Counted from the stretch's first letter, positions 1 to 8,345 are shown. The stretch: 64,000 bases of DNA from Halomarina rubra (GCF_023699475.1 NZ_JALXFV010000008.1:150231-214230), one strand, 5' to 3'. Numbers and translations are program-made. The notes: generated by a model not told the origin, from the sequence alone.

Positions 1-528
1 GCCGCCGGTCGTCCCCCACAGCGTGTCGGTGTAGGGGTCGCGGTAGACGCCGTGGAAGTGCCGGACGTCGTCGCGTTCGTGGAACGTCGTCCACGTCACC
101 CCGTCGTCGCGGCTGACGAGGACGCGGGCGGGGTCGTCGCCCAACGGGTACTCCGCGAGGTAGACGGCGTCGTCCGTGACGCAGACGGACGTCGGGAGGA
201 CGCCCATCGGCCCCGAGGAGGCGGGGAGTTCGTGGACCCGCCGCCAGGAGTACCCACCGTTGGTCGAGCGGAACACGTCCTGGTCGGCGGTCGCGAGGAG
301 CGTGTCGTCGCGGACGTGCCAGACGTTGCTCGTCGTGATGGTGCCGGCGAGGCGGTCGAGGAGCGCTCGCGTCGGCCCCCACGTGGTCAGCGAGAACGGG
401 ACGTTCGTCGGGTCCGTCTCGACGGGGAGGCGACCGCGTCGTCGGAACCCCTCTCGCGAGGTCCACGTCCCCACGTCCAGCCCCTCGGTACAGAACGCGA
501 CCTCGCCCACCGCCTCGCCGAGCTTCAT
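1..528 (-). CDS. Asp-box (BNR/sialidase-type) beta-propeller protein, partial
   Basis: The reverse strand is open from an ATG at 528 to the window edge, so the C-terminus is missing. Two Asp-box motifs are visible (STNGGYSW and SRDDGVTW), with the S-x-x-x-G-x-x-W pattern of sialidase, sortilin and photosystem-assembly propellers. There is no signal peptide (the start reads MKLGEAVGE), so a cytoplasmic protein is likely. The gene is divergent from the ATPase that follows. The substrate cannot be deduced; Asp-boxes are structural, not catalytic. The call as a propeller is firm, the function is unknown. Confidence 0.75.
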   Translation of the reverse strand, partial: MKLGEAVGEVAFCTEGLDVGTWTSREGFRRRGRLPVETDPTNVPFSLTTWGPTRALLDRLAGTITTSNVWHVRDDTLLATADQDVFRSTNGGYSWRRVHELPASSGPMGVLPTSVCVTDDAVYLAEYPLGDDPARVLVSRDDGVTWTTFHERDDVRHFHGVYRDPYTDTLWGTTGG

Positions 529-651
529 GGATTCGCACGTTCAGACACGAGTGAGCGACCTAAGTCTACTGGCGCGCGGTCGAGCGCTCGTCGCGGCCGT
601 GACGGTGGAGCACAGGGAAACGGGTTTGTGTCCACGGGCCAACCGGCGGAT

Positions 652-2586
652 ATGACCGACCTCGGGGACTTCTCTGACTTCTCGGCGGACGACCCGGACG
701 CCGACCACGCGGACGAGGCGGCCGCCGACGGCGCGGCCGAGCGACCGAGCGCGGACCGCGGCGAGCAGAGTTCCGACGGCGAGACCGGGCGGACGAACGG
801 GGCGACGGGCGACACCACGACCGACCGCAGCGTCGAACCCGACGACTTCCAGCGCGTCGACCGGCCGAACATCGGGCAGGACCGGGGCATCGGGACGCTC
901 TCTGCTTCGGCGGGGCTCGTCATCAGCGAGGACGAGCGCGACACCTGTCTCCGGGCGTACGTCACCGTCTCGAACCGCTCGGACGTGCGCATCGGCACCT
1001 ACCTCCTCGCGCAGTATCCGGATGGTGAGCGTCTGTTCTGCCGTATCACCGCCCTGGAGTACGTCCAGGAGTTCCGCTCGGACGACGCCAACGAGATCCA
1101 CGCCCGTCGCGCGATGCGGACCAGCGGTATCGACGAACAGGACTACAAGTTCATGGCGACGCTCGAACCCGTCGCGGTCCTCTACGACGACAGCGCGGGG
1201 TCGGAGCCCTCGCGAGCAACCGGCGAAGCCGGCGACGGGGGCGACCTCAAACGACGGATGGCCGACCGGGTACCGAAACCCGAGACGGTCGTGCGCCCCG
1301 CGACCGACCCCGAGGAGATCAAGACCGGCCTGAAGATGCCCGAAGACGGTGTCTTCCTGGGGCACCTCGCGGTCGGTGGCGAGAAGGTCCGGGCGGCGAC
1401 CGAACCGCCGACGGTCGACTACCGGCTGAAAGACGACTACGACTCGGGCGACCCGCTCGTGTTCCGGCACACGCTCGTCGCCGGGGGGACGGGGTCGGGG
1501 AAGACCCACGGCGCGAAGAACGTCCTCCGGCAGTACCTCGGGCGCACCTACGAGATGGGCGACGGGCGCTCGCCCGAGACCGCCGTCGTGCAGTTCGACC
1601 CGCAGGACGAGTACGCCCAGATGCACGACGACAACCCCGACATCACCGACGAGGTGGCCCGCGCCTACGACGCCGAGGGCATCCGACACGGCGGTTACGA
1701 CGACACCGTCGCGTTCGTGCCGCGAGTCGGGGACGCGACGTACGCCGCGAGCCACCACCGCGCCGAGCAGGTCGAGTTCACCATCCCGTTCTCGATGGTC
1801 CGGGACTCGCCGTGGCTGGTCGCCGGCGCGTCGCTCAACGACAACCAGTACGGCGCGCTCATCGAGCTGCTCAACCGGTTCTTCCGGCAGTACGGCGATT
1901 CGGGGACCTACCGCGAGTTCTGCTCGTTCATGGACGACCCCGGTCTGCGCGAGGAGTTGAACGAGTCCGGCCGGGTCCACGAGGCGACCTACGACGCCGT
2001 CCGCCGGCGCGTCCTCGGGTTCGGGTCGGTGTTCGACCAGGACGCCCCGCCCATCACCGAGCAGATCCACCAGTTCGTCCGGCCCGGTGGCCTGACGGTC
2101 GTTCCGACGTACCACCTCAACGACTCGCGGGCGAAAGAGACCGTCGTGCTGGCGCTCTCCTCGCTGCTCATCGACGAGAAACTGTCGAACGACCCTCGTT
2201 ACGACCGCATCAAGGACACGCCGCTCGTCGTCGGGATGGACGAGGCCCACAACTTCCTCACCGACGCCGAGAGCGTCCAGGCCCGGAAGGTCATCCAGAA
2301 GTTCACCGAGGCGGCCAAACAGGGTCGCAAGGAGCGCCTCGGCCTGTTCCTCATCACCCAGGACCCACAGGACGTCGCCGACCCGGTGTTCAAGCAGGTG
2401 AACACGAGCATCGTCCTCAACCTCGGCGACGAGGACGCCATCAAGTCCGTCAACCTCCCCTCGTCGCTGGAGGGGAAGGTGCCGTACTTCGAGAAGGGCC
2501 AGATGGCCGTCTACTCGCCGGACAACTCCGAACCCGTCGAGATAATCGGGCTGTCGCACTGCCTCACCCGCCACGGACGGGACTGA
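652..2586 (+). CDS. HerA/DUF87-type ATPase with HAS-barrel domain
   Basis: A 644-residue cytoplasmic P-loop ATPase of the HerA/FtsK superfamily. Residues 1-80 are acidic and low-complexity. Residues about 85-165 resemble the HAS barrel that precedes HerA ATPase domains. Walker A (GGTGSGKTHGAKN) lies near residue 278 and Walker B (PLVVGMDEAHNFL) near 524, followed by a sensor-like segment (LFLITQDPQD). HerA pumps DNA in hexameric rings, usually with the nuclease NurA in end resection, but no NurA gene is nearby, so the role may be different. The frame stays open upstream to base 52, but that part is the shadow of the divergent gene; the ATG at 652 begins the acidic head typical of haloarchaeal proteins. 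Confidence 0.85.
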   Translation: MTDLGDFSDFSADDPDADHADEAAADGAAERPSADRGEQSSDGETGRTNGATGDTTTDRSVEPDDFQRVDRPNIGQDRGIGTLSASAGLVISEDERDTCLRAYVTVSNRSDVRIGTYLLAQYPDGERLFCRITALEYVQEFRSDDANEIHARRAMRTSGIDEQDYKFMATLEPVAVLYDDSAGSEPSRATGEAGDGGDLKRRMADRVPKPETVVRPATDPEEIKTGLKMPEDGVFLGHLAVGGEKVRAATEPPTVDYRLKDDYDSGDPLVFRHTLVAGGTGSGKTHGAKNVLRQYLGRTYEMGDGRSPETAVVQFDPQDEYAQMHDDNPDITDEVARAYDAEGIRHGGYDDTVAFVPRVGDATYAASHHRAEQVEFTIPFSMVRDSPWLVAGASLNDNQYGALIELLNRFFRQYGDSGTYREFCSFMDDPGLREELNESGRVHEATYDAVRRRVLGFGSVFDQDAPPITEQIHQFVRPGGLTVVPTYHLNDSRAKETVVLALSSLLIDEKLSNDPRYDRIKDTPLVVGMDEAHNFLTDAESVQARKVIQKFTEAAKQGRKERLGLFLITQDPQDVADPVFKQVNTSIVLNLGDEDAIKSVNLPSSLEGKVPYFEKGQMAVYSPDNSEPVEIIGLSHCLTRHGRD

Positions 2587-2688
2587 GTCGGCCCGAACCC
2601 ACGCCGCCTTTACACCCCGTACTCACCACCGGTTCGCCACCCGCTTCCCGCCCGAAGCGTTTTGTCCCCCGATGGCCGACAGTCGGGT

Positions 2689-3108
2689 ATGCGACACGTT
2701 CTCGTCCCGCTCGACGGCTCCGAGCAGGCCGAGGCCGCCCTCGACTACGCCCTCGACCTGTTCCCCGACGCTCGGTTCTCGTTGCTGGCCGTCATCGACC
2801 CGGCGGCGGGGTTCTCGGGGACGGGTGCGCCGGGGACCTCGGAGGTGTGGTACCGCAACGCCCGCGAGGAGGCGAGCGACCGTCTCACCGCGGGACGCGA
2901 GCGAGTCGACGCCGACGGTCACGCCGTCGCGACGCACGTCGAGACCGGCCGTCCCGCCCGTGTCATCACGCAGTTCGCCGAGGAGCACGGCGTCGACCAC
3001 GTCGTCGTGGGGAGCCACGGCCGTGAGGGCGTCTCCCGGTTGCTCATCGGCAGCGTCGCCGAGGCCGTCGTCCGGCGCTCGCCAGTGCCCGTCACGGTCG
3101 TTCGGTGA
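2689..3108 (+). CDS. Universal stress protein (UspA family)
   Basis: A 139-residue single Usp domain. The N-terminal strand is MRHVLVPLDGSEQ. The C-terminal ATP-binding signature G-x2-G-x9-G-S is present (GSHGREGVSRLLIGS), so this is the ATP-binding type. Usp proteins are cytoplasmic dimers that bind ATP and act in stress responses; the target is unknown. The ATG at 2689 is preferred over upstream starts because the conserved first strand begins there, and a T-rich box at about 2660-2665 sits 26 bases before it, as expected for a leaderless transcript. It is followed 81 bases later by the MoaD-like gene. Confidence 0.9.
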   Translation: MRHVLVPLDGSEQAEAALDYALDLFPDARFSLLAVIDPAAGFSGTGAPGTSEVWYRNAREEASDRLTAGRERVDADGHAVATHVETGRPARVITQFAEEHGVDHVVVGSHGREGVSRLLIGSVAEAVVRRSPVPVTVVR

Positions 3109-3189
3109 TGGCCGACCGACGGCGACGAGCGGGTCCAGCCGAACACGTTCGGGACTCACGCCTCGTCGCCGGCGCGCCTCCCCGTCAGC

Positions 3190-3606
3190 ATGGCCCAGCA
3201 CTCGCACGCAACGCTCCCCGCCGACACGCACAACCGCTCCACCGTCCAGGAGACGACCGTCCAGGTCCGGTGTACCGGCCACGTCCGGACGGAACTGGGG
3301 ACGCCCGGCTTCGAGTTCACCTTCCAGGGGACGACGCTCCGCGAGTTCCTCGCCGCGCTGTTCGACGTCTACGACCTCGAAGCCATGCTCATCGCGCCGA
3401 CCGAACGCGAGGCGACCGCCCGCGGGTGGGCGCGCGTCGAGAACCCGCCGGGGACGTGGCGGAAGAATCCCGAGGGCGAGCAGACCCGCGCGTTCGCCCG
3501 CATCATGGTCAACGGCCGGTTCAACGAGCACCTCGGCGGGTTCGACGCACCGCTGACCGACGGCGACCGGGTGGCGCTGGTCTACCCGTTCATGTTCTGC
3601 TGTTGA
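3190..3606 (+). CDS. MoaD/ThiS-like beta-grasp protein ending in Cys-Cys
   Basis: A 138-residue protein whose second half reads as a MoaD/ThiS ubiquitin fold: a VNGRF strand, then a D-A-P-L-T-D-G-D-R-V-A-L turn and strand at the end. In sulfur carriers and SAMPs this fold ends in Gly-Gly, which is adenylated by an E1-like enzyme. Here the chain ends PFMFCC, so the diglycine is absent and two cysteines take its place. About 30 residues rich in charge and Trp (around 78-100) are inserted before the VNGR strand. It may be a persulfide carrier or a metal-binding adaptor rather than a SAMP; this is inference. Neighbours (Usp, HTH) do not settle the role. Confidence 0.75.
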   Translation: MAQHSHATLPADTHNRSTVQETTVQVRCTGHVRTELGTPGFEFTFQGTTLREFLAALFDVYDLEAMLIAPTEREATARGWARVENPPGTWRKNPEGEQTRAFARIMVNGRFNEHLGGFDAPLTDGDRVALVYPFMFCC

Positions 3607-3647
3607 GCGCCGACAGCTATTCGACGCGAGCGCGGCCACCCTCGGGT

Positions 3648-4343
3648 ATGCCGCGTGCACACCTCCGCGTCGACCTGCCGGTCGGGACGTGGGTGGCCGA
3701 CGTCTCGACGACCCACCCCGACGTGACGATTCGGGTCCTCGCGGTGTTCGCCGCCGAGACGGGCGTCGGTCTCGCGCGCTTCTCGGGCCCACCGGCCGCC
3801 GTCGCCGCGGCGCTGGCGGCGACGCGCGCAGCCCCCGGCGTGACGGCGCTCGACGTGCTCGACGACCACGACGGCGCGGCGGTGGTCCGCTTCGAGACGA
3901 CGACGCCCGTGCTGGCCCGGGCCGCGCAGGCGGCCGCGGTGCCGCTCGAACCGCCGGTCACCGTCGTCGACGGTCGGGCGGACCTCGTCCTCACGCTCCC
4001 CCACGAGCGTCTGTCGGCGCTCGGTCGCGCGTTCGAGGAGGCGGGTCTGTCGTTCGAACTGACGGCGCTCTCGCCGGCGGTCGACGAGGAGTCGGTGCTC
4101 ACCGACCGCCAGCACCGACTGCTCGCGGCGGCGGCCGACCGCGGGTACTACGATACGCCACGCGGGACGTCGCTGACCGCCCTCGCCGCCGACCTCGGCC
4201 TTGCGAAGTCCTCGCTCAGCGAGACGCTCCACCGCGCGGAGGGGCGACTGGTGGCGGCGTACCTCGACAGCGAGAGCGACGGTTTCGACAGCGAGAGCGA
4301 CTTCACGGCCGGCCTCGCTCCCGAGCGACCCGACGACAGCTGA
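3648..4343 (+). CDS. HTH regulator of the bacterio-opsin activator (HTH-10) type
   Basis: A 231-residue probable DNA-binding regulator. Residues 1-140 form an alpha/beta sensor-like region without recognisable ligand residues. Residues about 148-205 (LTDRQHRLLAAAADRGYYD, then SLTALAADLGLAKSSLSETL and H-R-A-E) match the C-terminal HTH-10 domain of haloarchaeal Bat-like regulators. It ends with a Ser/Asp/Glu tail. The ATG at 3648 follows the MoaD-like gene by 41 bases, so the two may be co-transcribed. Target genes are unknown; the nitroreductase downstream is a plausible one. Confidence 0.85.
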   Translation: MPRAHLRVDLPVGTWVADVSTTHPDVTIRVLAVFAAETGVGLARFSGPPAAVAAALAATRAAPGVTALDVLDDHDGAAVVRFETTTPVLARAAQAAAVPLEPPVTVVDGRADLVLTLPHERLSALGRAFEEAGLSFELTALSPAVDEESVLTDRQHRLLAAAADRGYYDTPRGTSLTALAADLGLAKSSLSETLHRAEGRLVAAYLDSESDGFDSESDFTAGLAPERPDDS

Positions 4344-4393
4344 CGGCGTGACTGGTCAACTACTCTGGAACTGGGCCGGTGTAGCGTACCCCA

Positions 4394-4403
4394 ATCGGCC
4401 GAT
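4394..4403. promoter_or_regulatory. Perfect 10-bp palindrome upstream of nitroreductase
   Basis: ATCGGCCGAT reads the same on both strands and lies 49 bases before the nitroreductase ATG. It is in the right place for an operator site bound by a dimeric regulator such as the HTH protein just upstream. No second copy is evident nearby, so this is only a candidate. Confidence 0.3.
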
Positions 4404-4451
4404 ACTGCCGCCGCTGTGCGATTCAAACCCGTTCGGCCCCTCCTCGACGTG

Positions 4452-5120
4452 ATGGCAACCAACGAACCAGTGACCGAGGCTCCAGACGCCGCCGAGGCAG
4501 TCATCCGGGACCGTCGGTCGGTTCACCAGTACGCAGAGGAGGACGTCGACGAGGAGACGCTCCGCGAGGTGTTCGACCTCGTGCGCTTCACCCCGTCGAG
4601 TTTCAACCTCCAGCCCTGGGAGTTCCTCGTCCTCACCGACGACGAGAACCGACAGGCGCTCCGCGAGGTCGCCAACGACCAGGAGAGCGTCACCGACGCG
4701 CCCGTCGCCGTCGTCGTCCTCGGGAACACCGACCCGGCGGCCCACGCCGACCGCGTGTTCCAGGACTGGCTGGACAAGGAGTACATCCCCGACGAGGAGA
4801 CCCGCGACAACCTGCAGGGACTCGTCGAGGGGATGCGCGAACGGAGCGACGAGGAGAACCGCGTCTGGACGACGCGGTCGACTTCACTCGCGGCGATGAC
4901 GCTGATGCACGCCGCCCGCGCGAAGGGCCTCTCGACGTGTCCGATGGAGGGGTTCGACGCCGAGGGCGTCCGCGAGACGTTCGACGTCGACGAGCAGTTC
5001 GAACCCGTCATGCTCGTGACGATGGGCTACCCCGAAGACGACGCCGACGACCGCGAGAACGAGCGGAAGTTCCGCCGCCCGGTCGACGAGATCGTCCACT
5101 TCGACGCGTTCGACGCGTAA
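4452..5120 (+). CDS. Nitroreductase-family flavoprotein
   Basis: A 222-residue FMN-dependent oxidoreductase of the nitroreductase family. The N-terminal R-R-S-V-H-Q-Y motif binds the FMN phosphate. The segment FTPSSFNLQPWEFLVL is the conserved FMN-contact and dimer region, and the C-terminal half has the ARAKGLSTCPMEGFD stretch typical of the fold. These enzymes act as dimers and use NAD(P)H to reduce quinones, nitroaromatics or similar electrophiles; the true substrate is unknown. The start at 4452 (MATNEPV) is chosen over an in-frame ATG at 4416, which would add 12 unconserved residues. Confidence 0.9.
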   Translation: MATNEPVTEAPDAAEAVIRDRRSVHQYAEEDVDEETLREVFDLVRFTPSSFNLQPWEFLVLTDDENRQALREVANDQESVTDAPVAVVVLGNTDPAAHADRVFQDWLDKEYIPDEETRDNLQGLVEGMRERSDEENRVWTTRSTSLAAMTLMHAARAKGLSTCPMEGFDAEGVRETFDVDEQFEPVMLVTMGYPEDDADDRENERKFRRPVDEIVHFDAFDA

Positions 5121-5145
5121 CTCGGCCGGCGATTCGCGCCGCGTC

Positions 5146-5220
5146 GCTCGTCGACTCCTCGCTTCTTCCGTGCTCTCCCCTCTTCTTCCGTCACCCTCGC
5201 GCGCTCCTCCGTCCCCTCGA
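5146..5220 (+). repeat. Pyrimidine-rich tract with repeated CTTCTTCCGT
   Basis: The non-coding gap after the nitroreductase is strongly pyrimidine-rich on the + strand. The 10-mer CTTCTTCCGT occurs at 5162 and again at 5182, with a shorter relative (CTCCTCCGT) near 5205. The 20-base periodicity equals two helical turns. It could be a termination region for the nitroreductase transcript or simple slippage. Confidence 0.4.
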
Positions 5221-5273
5221 TGGAACGGCCGGAGTCGTCCCGTCGCTGGTGTGGCGACACGTACCGAACTCAC

Positions 5274-5281
5274 CAATTTAG
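5274..5281 (+). promoter_or_regulatory. TATA box of acyl-CoA dehydrogenase
   Basis: The AATTTAGG element lies about 28 bases before the ATG at 5306, which is the spacing seen for leaderless haloarchaeal transcripts. It supports that start codon. Confidence 0.5.
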
Positions 5282-5305
5282 GTACCCGGCCCTCTGAGTT
5301 GTGCC

Positions 5306-6574
5306 ATGGAGTATCACGACTCCGAGAAAGCGCAGGAGGTCGCCGGGCGCGTCGAGGCGTTCATGGACGAGGTGGTGTTGCCCCTCGAACGCGAGATGCT
5401 CGCCACGGGCGACACCATCTCGAACGACGAGTTGGCCGAGCTGTGGGAGATGGCGAAGGAGCGGGACCTGTTCGCCCCCCAGATGCCCGAGGAGTACGGC
5501 GGGCAGGGGCTCGACTTCGCGGACATGCTGCCGTCGTTCGAGCAGGTCGGGCGCTCGCTCATCGGCGCACACTCCATCCGGGCGAACGCGCCCCAGGAGG
5601 GGAACATGCACACCCTGGAGATGGTGGGTACCGAGGAACAGAAAGAGGAGTACCTGCGACCGCTGGTGCAAGGCGAGATGACCTCCGGGTTCTCGATGAC
5701 CGAGCCGATGCAGGGCGGCGGGTCGGACCCGAAGATGCTGCAGACGACGGCCATCAAGGACGGCGACGAGTGGGTCGTCAACGGCCACAAGTGGTGGACC
5801 TCCGACGGCTGGGACGCCGACTTCTTCCTCGTCATGGCCCGGACGGACCTCGACGAACACCCCTACGCGGGCACCTCCATCATCCTCGTGCCCCGCGAGA
5901 CCGAGGGCGTCGAACTCGTTCGCAACGTCGGCCACCTCGGTGCGCCCGAACTGCTGGAGGCGTCGGGCGGCCACGCGGAGATCAAGTACAACGACGTCCG
6001 CGTACCCGTCGAGAACACCGTCGGTGAGGAGGGGAAGGGGTTCCAGATCGCCCAGATGCGACTGGGCGGCGGCCGTCTCACCCACTGCATGCGCTACTCG
6101 GGGATGGCCGAACGCGCCCTCGAGATATCGAAGGCGTACCTCAGCGAGCGCGAAGGGTTCGGGTCGGACCTCGCGGAGAAACAGACGCTCCGCCAGCGCA
6201 TCGCCGACGCGGAGACGAAACTCCACATGGCGCGCTGTGGCGTCCGCCACGCCGCCCGCGAACTCGACCGGAGCGAGGCGCGCATCGAGGTGGCGATGTC
6301 GAAGGTGTACACCGCCAACGTCTGTAACGAGATAATGGACCTCGCCGTGCAGTGTCTCGGTGCGAACGGCGTCGCCAACGACCTCCCGGTCGCCGCGTTC
6401 TACGGCGACGTGCGTGCGTTCCGTCTGTTCGACGGCCCCGACGAGGTCCACCGCCGGACCATCGCCCGCCACGCCTTCGAGGACGTGGCGACCGAGGAGA
6501 TAGAACACGCCCTCCGGTTCGACGAGGACCGCATCGTCGACGAGTTGAAGCGCGAAGCGCCGGCCGACGACTGA
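5306..6574 (+). CDS. Acyl-CoA dehydrogenase family protein
   Basis: A 422-residue FAD enzyme of the acyl-CoA dehydrogenase family, which oxidises acyl-CoA at C2-C3 and passes electrons to ETF. The order is an all-alpha N-domain (MEEY-like PEEYGGQGLDF at about 60), a beta middle domain with SGFSMTEPMQGGGSDP near 130 and KWWTSDGWDADF near 160, and a C-terminal helical domain with LGGGRLTHCMRYSGMAERA and ending CLGANG and F-D-G-P-D-E-V-H-R. The length is slightly above the usual 380-390. No ETF or thiolase gene adjoins it, so the substrate cannot be inferred from context. A glutamate base is not certain from reading. Confidence 0.92.
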   Translation: MEYHDSEKAQEVAGRVEAFMDEVVLPLEREMLATGDTISNDELAELWEMAKERDLFAPQMPEEYGGQGLDFADMLPSFEQVGRSLIGAHSIRANAPQEGNMHTLEMVGTEEQKEEYLRPLVQGEMTSGFSMTEPMQGGGSDPKMLQTTAIKDGDEWVVNGHKWWTSDGWDADFFLVMARTDLDEHPYAGTSIILVPRETEGVELVRNVGHLGAPELLEASGGHAEIKYNDVRVPVENTVGEEGKGFQIAQMRLGGGRLTHCMRYSGMAERALEISKAYLSEREGFGSDLAEKQTLRQRIADAETKLHMARCGVRHAARELDRSEARIEVAMSKVYTANVCNEIMDLAVQCLGANGVANDLPVAAFYGDVRAFRLFDGPDEVHRRTIARHAFEDVATEEIEHALRFDEDRIVDELKREAPADD

Positions 6575-6614
6575 CCGCGAGCCGCCGTTTTCGACCCGTC
6601 ACTCGGAACGACGG

Positions 6615-7583
6615 TCAGTCGCCCTCGACGGGTCGGCCTCGCGCCGACCGCACCTCCGCCCGGATGGCCTCCCGTTTCAGCAGGACGAAGCCGACGACGA
6701 TGACGAAAAAGCCCACGACGGTGGTGGCGTCGATGGCCTCCCGTAAGAACAGATAGCCCGTCAGCGCGGCGAACACCGGCGCGACGTACGAGACGAGGTT
6801 GATTTCGACCGGGCCGAGGCGCTCCAGCAGGTCGAAGTAGACGAGGAAGCCGAGCGCGCTGGCGACGAGCGAGAGGTAGCCCAGCGCGAGCAGCGCCTCG
6901 GTCGTCAGTTCGACAGACGAGGCTGGCTCGCCGAGTGCGAGGCTGACGACGTGCATCAGGAACGCGCCGCCGAGCATCGCCCACGCCTCCATCGCCTCGA
7001 CGTTGAGTCCGGAGTCGATGCGTCGGGTGAGGACGCTCCCGAACGCGAACGCGAGCGTCGCGGCGAACACGAACAGTTTGCCGACGACGTTCTCGCTGAG
7101 CAGGTTCGCCTGCCCGAACGGGTCGGCGATTATCACCGCGCCGACCAACCCGAGTAGGAGGCCGACGACGCCGACGAGGTCGAGGCGCTCGCTCGGCAGG
7201 AGTCCACGCGCGACGGCCGTCGTGAGGACCGGCGATAGCGAGACGATGGTCGCGGCCGCCGCGCTCGTCGTGTTCAACTCGCCGACGAACAGGAACGCGT
7301 GGTAGGCGGCTATCATGAACGTCGCGGCGACCGCCACCTCGGCGACCTCGGCGCGGGTCCGCGGGAGCGGGTCGTCGAGGACGAGGGCGGCGTAGCCGAG
7401 CATCAACAGCCCGGCCACGTCGTAGCGGACGGCGGCGAACAGGACGGGCGTCTCGAAGAACGGGCCGGGCGCGCCCGGTTCGCCCAGACCGGCCTTGATG
7501 GCCATGAACGCCGCGCCCCAGGCGGCGGCGAGGGCGAGGAACAAGGCACCGTTCCGGTAGCGGGTCACGCTCTGGTCACGCAT
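6615..7583 (-). CDS. EamA-family (DMT) transporter
   Basis: A 322-residue membrane protein with about ten hydrophobic segments in two repeats, as in EamA/drug-metabolite transporters. The first half starts RNGALFLALAAAWGAAFMAI; the second half contains LLALGYLSLVASALGFLVYF and ENVSYV-like EINLVSYVAPVFAALTGYLF, where the PxxA motif of the family occurs. Such carriers export metabolites or amino acids. The substrate is unknown. It is convergent with the acyl-CoA dehydrogenase and divergent from the RNase H-like gene. Confidence 0.9.
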   Translation of the reverse strand: MRDQSVTRYRNGALFLALAAAWGAAFMAIKAGLGEPGAPGPFFETPVLFAAVRYDVAGLLMLGYAALVLDDPLPRTRAEVAEVAVAATFMIAAYHAFLFVGELNTTSAAAATIVSLSPVLTTAVARGLLPSERLDLVGVVGLLLGLVGAVIIADPFGQANLLSENVVGKLFVFAATLAFAFGSVLTRRIDSGLNVEAMEAWAMLGGAFLMHVVSLALGEPASSVELTTEALLALGYLSLVASALGFLVYFDLLERLGPVEINLVSYVAPVFAALTGYLFLREAIDATTVVGFFVIVVGFVLLKREAIRAEVRSARGRPVEGD

Positions 7584-7681
7584 ACCCTCCGGACAGCGCC
7601 CGCCTCAAGGTTTCGTTACGGAGTGTTCCCGTGAGATTCTGTCCACAATCACTGTCGATTGCGGCAGTTCTACCCGCAACG

Positions 7682-7688
7682 TTAAGTC
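7682..7688 (+). promoter_or_regulatory. TATA box of RNase H-like gene
   Basis: GTTAAGT lies 25 bases before the ATG at 7710, in a stretch visibly richer in A+T than its surroundings. It supports a leaderless start there. Confidence 0.5.
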
Positions 7689-7709
7689 GGTCCGTGAGAA
7701 TATGTTGTC

Positions 7710-8345
7710 ATGGCCGCTTACGGTCGGCCGACACTGCGTGACCTGTTCGACGAGTCCCCCACGCCGCACATCGCGCACCCCCCGCGCACCCATCACCGAG
7801 ACTACTACATCGCGACCGATGGGTCGTTCCGGGAGTCGAACGGCGGACTGGGTGTCGTCATCGAGACCCGCGACGGCGAGACCGTCGCACGGCGCTCGGT
7901 GGCAGACGCCGTCCCCGACAACAACGTCGCCGAGTACCGGGCACTCCACCTCGGCCTCGACCTCCTGGCCGCGCGTGCGCCCCGCGACGCCAGCGTGGGT
8001 ATCGTCCTCGACCACGACGACCTCGCCGCCAACGTCAATCGCGCGGCGCTGGCCGCCCGTCAACCCCGACAGGGACCGCCCCACCCGTATCGTGTCCCCA
8101 TCACCACCCGCCACCACTGGCGGGGCATCCGGGCACGTGTCGCCGGCTTCCGCGAGATTCGCGCCGCCCGCATCGACAGCGGCGTCAACCCCGCTCACTG
8201 CCTGGCGAACGCCCCCGACCAGTACGCCTTCGTCAACGACGAACCCGCTCGGTGCGTCCTGCCGTCGCTGACGACGGAGTCGCCGGGACCGCAGTACCCG
8301 CCGCCGTCGCGGGCGAACCGCCACACCGGCAACGCCAGCGACTGA
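7710..8345 (+). CDS. RNase H-fold protein, catalytic set incomplete
   Basis: A 211-residue protein. Residues about 28-110 read as an RNase HI fold: YYIATDGSF (first Asp), a glycine-rich strand GGLGVVIETR, then DNNVAEYRALHLGLDLL (Glu) and VLDHDDLAANVN (third acid). The position where active RNase HI has Asp in an N-x-x-A-D segment reads VNPAHCLAN, so the fourth acid looks replaced. The Pro/Arg-rich tail (about 185-211) is low-complexity. RNase HI removes RNA from RNA/DNA hybrids; this member may bind rather than cut. Single gene with its own promoter. Confidence 0.7.
   Translation: MAAYGRPTLRDLFDESPTPHIAHPPRTHHRDYYIATDGSFRESNGGLGVVIETRDGETVARRSVADAVPDNNVAEYRALHLGLDLLAARAPRDASVGIVLDHDDLAANVNRAALAARQPRQGPPHPYRVPITTRHHWRGIRARVAGFREIRAARIDSGVNPAHCLANAPDQYAFVNDEPARCVLPSLTTESPGPQYPPPSRANRHTGNASD

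Noticed and set aside
52-651. Upstream extension of the HerA-type ATPase frame to base 52
   Set aside because: This part is antisense to the Asp-box gene and has low-complexity Arg/Gly/Pro; the acidic head beginning at 652 is typical of halophile proteins.
541-2574. 677-codon minus-strand ORF
   Set aside because: It is opposite to the ATPase and has a composition (Arg, Val, Gly, Leu) typical of antisense frames in high-GC DNA; no motif is seen.
4373-4439. tRNA-like fold ahead of the nitroreductase
   Set aside because: GGGCCGG and TCGGCCC could form an acceptor stem, and TTCAAAC resembles a T loop, but the T stem does not pair and no anticodon arm forms.
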